Translations under genes and position numbers: made by a program
Shown here: piece after piece, positions 33,099 to 37,215 of the stretch
How positions within the stretch are numbered: the stretch's first letter is position 1
Layout of the letters: every line of letters begins with the position of its first letter
Source: an uncultured Lachnospiraceae bacterium
Lineage (GTDB): Bacteria > Bacillota > Clostridia > Lachnospirales > Lachnospiraceae
Direction: 5' to 3'
NCBI GenBank assembly: GCA_946624935.1
Contig: CAMOSN010000008.1
Coordinates: 1 to 37,215 of the forward strand
Length of the DNA stretch: 37,215 nucleotides
The notes under the pieces: model-generated
Databases searched by the model: none
Seen by the model: the letters and a program-made list of their open reading frames with translations, nothing else
Told to the model about the DNA's origin: nothing

Positions 33099-36000
33099 TC
33101 ACAAAAGCAGCTGTGCATCCCACACCCGGACGTCCGAATCGCCGAATACCTCCTGCAGCCGCGCCGCAAGCATCGTCTTTGACACATCCTTTTTCAGGAT
33201 CACCTGCAGAAAGCCTCCTCCACCGGCGCCGCATACCATCCGGGCGTCCACCAGATTCTCCACGGAGGCAAAAATCTGCTCGATCAGGGTATTGGTGCTT
33301 CCGGCATCGATTGCTTTGCTCAGCTCCCAGTGCTCATCAAGCAGCACCGCAAAGGCATCGACATTGCCCCGCTCCAGTTCAAAGCGCATCAGCGCAGCCT
33401 TGCGCTGGATCTCATTCAGAGCATACAGGGTATCGGGCTCGTTCCCGATATATCGTCCGATCACATCCCGCAGGAGGTTGCGCGCCAGCCGGCGCTGTCC
33501 CGTATAGATCAATGCAAACCGCTCATTCAGCTCCCTGTGCGTATCCGGGTCCAGGTTGACCTGCTCTACCTTCAGCTGCTGGATCAGCCCCGGCCTGCTG
33601 GTGATCAGTTTGATACCGGTGCGCGCACCTCCCACCTGATCCTGCCAGCCTCCTCCGGTGGACATGATCTGCTCCATGCAGAGTACGCGGCGGTAAAGCT
33701 CCTCCTCTTCGCAGCTGCCTCCGGTAAACTCCAACAGTGCACGCACACACGCCGCAGCCAGAATACTGGAGGTTCCCAGTCCGCTTCCCTTGGGCACACC
33801 GGACACCTGCGTGTTCATGGAAAAGCCGCCTCCCAGGCGTGAGCACACCTCCTCCAGGCTGCCTCCTTGTGCAGGAATGATCCCGCAGGTCAGCAGTGCT
33901 GCCTTATGAAGTGCAAAAGGATCGAAGGGGTCGCCGACCTTCTGAAGCTGCGAAATATCCGTAAACACACCGTGCACATCCATATCACGGCTTTCAAGAA
34001 TAATCCGGTGCTCCTCCAGCCTGCGAAGTGTCACAGACACCGGACACTGACCGTCCAGAAGAATCGCAGCATTGAGCACACAGCCGCCCCTCTCATTACA
34101 GTAGGGCGGTGTATCGCTCCAGCCGCCGCCCCAGTTCACCCGCAGCGGCAGATGTACCGCATGCTCCTCACAGGCGATCCGTGCCTGCGGATTTCTGCGC
34201 AGCTCATCCATGGTCTTTTGAAGAATCGCGCTTCGCAGAGCATCAAACGCAGCAGCCATATGCTGCTCTCCGGGTGCACCGCCAAGTGCAGTCCCGATAT
34301 AGTAATGAAGCCGCATTTTCCCGCTGTAATCCGCCCGGGCCAGATGCTTCTCAAGCCATTCCTCCTGAACGGGAGAGAGCCCGGACGGAAGACTTCCGGC
34401 GGCCGTCCTGGCGGGACTTCCCTTCTCGATCAGCGCCTCGATATGATTCATCTGCACCAGCTCCCGCATGCGGCGGTTCCAGGCCAGAAGCGCTTCCGGG
34501 TCCGCATCATGAAAGCCTGAGCAAAGCGACTGCCTCGGCCGGCTGAGCCAGCGCTCAAGTGCTCCGTTCTCGGAGAGCTCCTCCTGCGCCTGCTCCATAA
34601 GCATTCTGCTTTCGTTCCCGGCCATGCCGACTGCCGATGCGTTGGCTTCCATGGCTGGATCTCCCTGCACCGACCGGAGCATGGCATACAACTGCACCGC
34701 GCAATCGACGGCCTCCCGGATGGTTTCACACTCCGGATACAGCCTGGCATTCCACAGCGAATGTTCTTCCTGATCCTGCCACAGGCTGTTCGGCGCGATC
34801 GAAAGCCGGCCGGCAGCGTCCTCAAGAGAGCAGCCGAACAGCCGGCCCTCCTTCGGATTATCTGCCGTCCCGAAGATTCGGCATACAAACCGGCCATTCT
34901 CCGTTTTCAGGCCGTGCAGTACCACATCCGGCGGGATCACAGCCCCCTCATGAACATCCACACAGGAAACCACACTCCCCCCGCCGATCCTCGCCCCGCT
35001 GTGTACATAGGACACCTCCAGATAGCATCCCTTTCCCACGGAAGCCTTCGGCGAGAGGACACTGTTATAGCCCGCACAGCGTTCATCCGCAGCACAGTTG
35101 ACCTGTGCACTCCATCCGAGCGGGCGAAATTCCTCCACATCCTCCCGCATCAGCCCGAGAATCTCCCGGGTAGTTCCGAAATGAATAAACCTGGCCGGAG
35201 CCAGCCGGAGCAGCTTCATGCGAAAAGGCCGCAGCGCATCCCATACAGCCCTGCGTGCGCGCCAAAGTTCCGGCGTAAACGTCCCTTCCGGCTTTTCTAG
35301 TTCATACTGCTGCGGCGTTGAATCCTCCGCCATCGGATACTGAAAATCCCCGTACAGGGAAAGACGCACCCGCTCATTGACAAACGCAGCGTACTTTTCA
35401 GGATCCGGCCGGCCCTCTGTCGAAATCAGCCCATACAGCGCATTCAATACATCCACTCCGAAGATCACAGCCCCGGTATCAATATCGACTGCCCCCGCCT
35501 CGTTGACCGCCCCTGCGGCGCGAAGCACCTCCTCCGGCTGCTTATGCAGGAATGATCCGACATTCCCATTCTGTGCACGTACAAATACGCCATGCTCCTT
35601 CCCCGTTGATACCGGCTCCTTGAAGCTGATCACAGCCGCCCCGCGTCCACTGTAGTCGATCAGCAGCGGGTTGAACAGCAGCAGCACATCTCCCGACAGC
35701 AGCAGCATTCCCTCCCGAATCCGACCGGGCACGGAGCTGGCGGTGATCATGCACTCATCAAACAGTGTACTGGAGCGCCCGTCGGGAAGGCAGTGCGGCA
35801 CCGGTGAAAACAGCTTTCCCAGTGCAGAATACTGCGGCACCCGGCGGCTGTCTCCCCCCGAATGGATCACCAGAATCCGCAGCGCGTCAAAGCGGTCCTC
35901 TCTCTCCCTCAGAGCGCGCAGCACACTTAAGGTCGCCCCGCCCGAGCCGACCCGCACACCGCCTTCATCCGGCAGCACAACAAACTTCGTTCTTGCCGGA

Positions 36001-36179
36001 AGCATCTCCTTCCTTGAGGCAAGCTGTGCACGAAAGCCTTCTGCCTGATGTTCGTCCGATGCTGTGAGAAACACATAATCCCAAACCGGAAATGACGGTC
36101 TGTTTAAGGAACGCTGATAATCCTCCCAGGCATCCTGATAGGACTGTGCCAGAAACAGACTGGTATGATCTTTTTTCAT
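33099..36179 (-). CDS. fkp: Bifunctional L-fucokinase/GDP-L-fucose pyrophosphorylase
   Basis: Salvages free L-fucose: the C-terminal kinase makes fucose-1-phosphate and the N-terminal half makes GDP-fucose. The N-terminal half has the nucleotide-binding stretch GGVRVGSGGATLSVL (about residues 75-90), LLSGDVLLLF, and a beta-helix segment near 370-400 (the PF07959-type domain). The C-terminal GHMP kinase has PLRVNWGGGWSDTPPY, the ATP loop PKGSGLGTSSILAAA (about 800) and GAGGGGFLQVIL. The 1026-residue length is near Bacteroides Fkp. The start is uncertain: ATG 36179 or GTG 36188, neither with ideal spacing from AGGAG. No fucosyltransferase or fucose permease is in the window. Confidence 0.9.
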   Translation of the reverse strand: MKKDHTSLFLAQSYQDAWEDYQRSLNRPSFPVWDYVFLTASDEHQAEGFRAQLASRKEMLPARTKFVVLPDEGGVRVGSGGATLSVLRALREREDRFDALRILVIHSGGDSRRVPQYSALGKLFSPVPHCLPDGRSSTLFDECMITASSVPGRIREGMLLLSGDVLLLFNPLLIDYSGRGAAVISFKEPVSTGKEHGVFVRAQNGNVGSFLHKQPEEVLRAAGAVNEAGAVDIDTGAVIFGVDVLNALYGLISTEGRPDPEKYAAFVNERVRLSLYGDFQYPMAEDSTPQQYELEKPEGTFTPELWRARRAVWDALRPFRMKLLRLAPARFIHFGTTREILGLMREDVEEFRPLGWSAQVNCAADERCAGYNSVLSPKASVGKGCYLEVSYVHSGARIGGGSVVSCVDVHEGAVIPPDVVLHGLKTENGRFVCRIFGTADNPKEGRLFGCSLEDAAGRLSIAPNSLWQDQEEHSLWNARLYPECETIREAVDCAVQLYAMLRSVQGDPAMEANASAVGMAGNESRMLMEQAQEELSENGALERWLSRPRQSLCSGFHDADPEALLAWNRRMRELVQMNHIEALIEKGSPARTAAGSLPSGLSPVQEEWLEKHLARADYSGKMRLHYYIGTALGGAPGEQHMAAAFDALRSAILQKTMDELRRNPQARIACEEHAVHLPLRVNWGGGWSDTPPYCNERGGCVLNAAILLDGQCPVSVTLRRLEEHRIILESRDMDVHGVFTDISQLQKVGDPFDPFALHKAALLTCGIIPAQGGSLEEVCSRLGGGFSMNTQVSGVPKGSGLGTSSILAAACVRALLEFTGGSCEEEELYRRVLCMEQIMSTGGGWQDQVGGARTGIKLITSRPGLIQQLKVEQVNLDPDTHRELNERFALIYTGQRRLARNLLRDVIGRYIGNEPDTLYALNEIQRKAALMRFELERGNVDAFAVLLDEHWELSKAIDAGSTNTLIEQIFASVENLVDARMVCGAGGGGFLQVILKKDVSKTMLAARLQEVFGDSDVRVWDAQLLL

Positions 36180-36213
36180 GTTACACACAATCTCCTGTAA
36201 TGGTTTTGCGGGC

Positions 36214-37137
36214 TTATTTCAGTTTCACGGAATTCGTCCCATTTCCGAACGTATATACCTTCACATTCTTATCCCGGAAATAGGCGATCAGCGCAGGCGC
36301 ATCGTAAAATCCAGTCGTATTCTGGGTGATCGATGCCGGCGCATCAAAAAAAGCCGCCTGCGGAGCAACACGCCTGTAGAATGCCTTCGTCAGCCCCCAG
36401 TTTCCATGATGCCCGCACTGCACATACGTCGCCTTCAGCTGCTTCTTATACCGCTTCAGAATCCGCTTCTGTCTGGGCGATCCCACATCGCCGCAGAACA
36501 ATATGCTCTTCTTTTTCCCCTCCAGCTTAAACATCAGGGAGCCCTGATTGCACAGATTCACGGAAAGCTTATCCACCGTGCTGTCCCAGCTGTTGAATAC
36601 CGTCATATGAAGACCGATCACATTCAGTTCATCGCCCTCCTTCAGGTACCTCAGCTTTTTCTTCTTTTTCATCTCCTTCGTCAGTGCACGGAACTCCTCA
36701 TAAACCTGATATTCATCCCAGGGCTGCTTCGTTGCCTTATATCTGCCGGCGTGCACCTTCGTCGTATAAATCCGTTTGATGCGTATTCCGGTATCGTTAT
36801 TTTTCAGAATTGCATTCAGAGCACCGACATGATCGGGATGAGGATGCGTAATGATCCACACATCCACCTTATTTCCAAGGCTTCGGATCACTTCCCGCAC
36901 ATAGTCCGCCTGACTTTCCCAGCCCCCGTCGATCACCATCAGCTTGCCGCTGCTGCTTCGAATCGTATAAAACATCGACTGCTTCGCAGCATCTGCCCTT
37001 CCATACTGCGTCACCGTCCAGCGCAGCGCCTTAGTGGATTTTGCCTGGGCCGGAAAGCCAGTCAGCAAAAAGAAGAACAGAAAAGCACACAGTGCCCGAA
37101 AGAAACCTATACTACGTGTTTTAAAACTGCTCATCAT
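36214..37137 (-). CDS. Secreted metallo-beta-lactamase-fold hydrolase
   Basis: Exported metal-dependent hydrolase of unknown substrate. A signal peptide (FFRALCAFLFFFLLTGFPAQA) is followed by an MBL domain: THPHPDHVG (His98, His100, Asp102, His103), FCGDVGS and QCGHHGN. The order and spacing resemble the ComEC C-terminal domain and related single-domain secreted proteins. Length 307 residues. Starts at 37137 and 37134 (ATG ATG) cannot be told apart. It precedes the fucokinase gene by about 25 bases and shares its promoter; no functional link is evident. Confidence 0.85.
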   Translation of the reverse strand: MMSSFKTRSIGFFRALCAFLFFFLLTGFPAQAKSTKALRWTVTQYGRADAAKQSMFYTIRSSSGKLMVIDGGWESQADYVREVIRSLGNKVDVWIITHPHPDHVGALNAILKNNDTGIRIKRIYTTKVHAGRYKATKQPWDEYQVYEEFRALTKEMKKKKKLRYLKEGDELNVIGLHMTVFNSWDSTVDKLSVNLCNQGSLMFKLEGKKKSILFCGDVGSPRQKRILKRYKKQLKATYVQCGHHGNWGLTKAFYRRVAPQAAFFDAPASITQNTTGFYDAPALIAYFRDKNVKVYTFGNGTNSVKLK

Positions 37138-37173
37138 ATCATGGCCCTCATCTTAACATACTCGTACTGTATC

Positions 37174-37202
37174 ATCATAAGGAACTTTCGGCCGGGTTGC
37201 AA
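37174..37202 (-). promoter_or_regulatory. Promoter of the MBL-fucokinase operon
   Basis: TTGCAA (37197-37202) and TATGAT (37174-37179), 17-base spacer, minus strand, about 30 bases before the MBL start. Confidence 0.65.
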
Positions 37203-37215
37203 GGATAAACTTATA

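Overview
The window looks like chromosomal DNA of an anaerobic, Gram-positive gut-type Clostridia, most likely a Lachnospiraceae. Supporting points are the spermidine/putrescine and MetNIQ-type ABC operons of Firmicutes type, an LTA-synthase-like enzyme, cell-wall-binding repeats fused to an NlpC/P60 domain, a BspA-like secreted protein, consensus TTGACA/TATAAT promoters, strong GGAGG ribosome sites and a fairly high GC content. The genus cannot be fixed from the sequence alone. No phage, integron, CRISPR array, tRNA or rRNA was seen.

Layout. (1) 1-6158: the 3' part of an Fe-S/FAD oxidoreductase, then convergently an ABCG-type exporter pair (ATPase plus permease), and divergently from that pair a secreted protein. 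(2) 6257-11632: an XRE-cupin regulator and a potABCD polyamine uptake operon, all on the minus strand with coupled genes. (3) 11640-12229: a gene-free stretch holding a REP-like hairpin and a large, strongly structured RNA with its own promoter and terminator. (4) 12230-19494: two divergent operons. The minus strand carries a relative of flavin-dependent polyunsaturated fatty acid isomerases, a CrtI/RetSat-type flavoenzyme and a [2Fe-2S] flavin reductase. The plus strand carries an acyl-adenylate ligase, an acyl carrier protein and an acyl-ACP thioesterase. (5) 19515-24220: a lone hypA, an orphan cobalamin riboswitch, a single-domain homocysteine methyltransferase and metQ-metN-metI. (6) 24223-33057: amino-sugar and envelope genes (nagB, a left-handed beta-helix protein, glmM, NlpC/P60, LTA synthase-like, glmS). 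(7) 33099-37202: a bifunctional fucokinase/GDP-fucose pyrophosphorylase and a secreted metallo-beta-lactamase-fold protein.

How the parts work together. Region 6 links fructose-6-P, glucosamine-6-P and glucosamine-1-P (glmS, nagB, glmM) to wall building and remodelling. Region 5 combines methionine uptake with homocysteine methylation. Region 4 is the most likely undescribed system. My inference is that a fatty acid is activated by the ligase, loaded on the dedicated ACP, isomerised and/or reduced at its double bonds by the flavoenzymes, and released by the thioesterase, i.e. a gut-bacterial unsaturated fatty acid isomerisation/saturation pathway. The two strongest non-coding signals are the structured RNA at 11952-12228 and the cobalamin riboswitch at 20156-20322, which has no obvious target gene.
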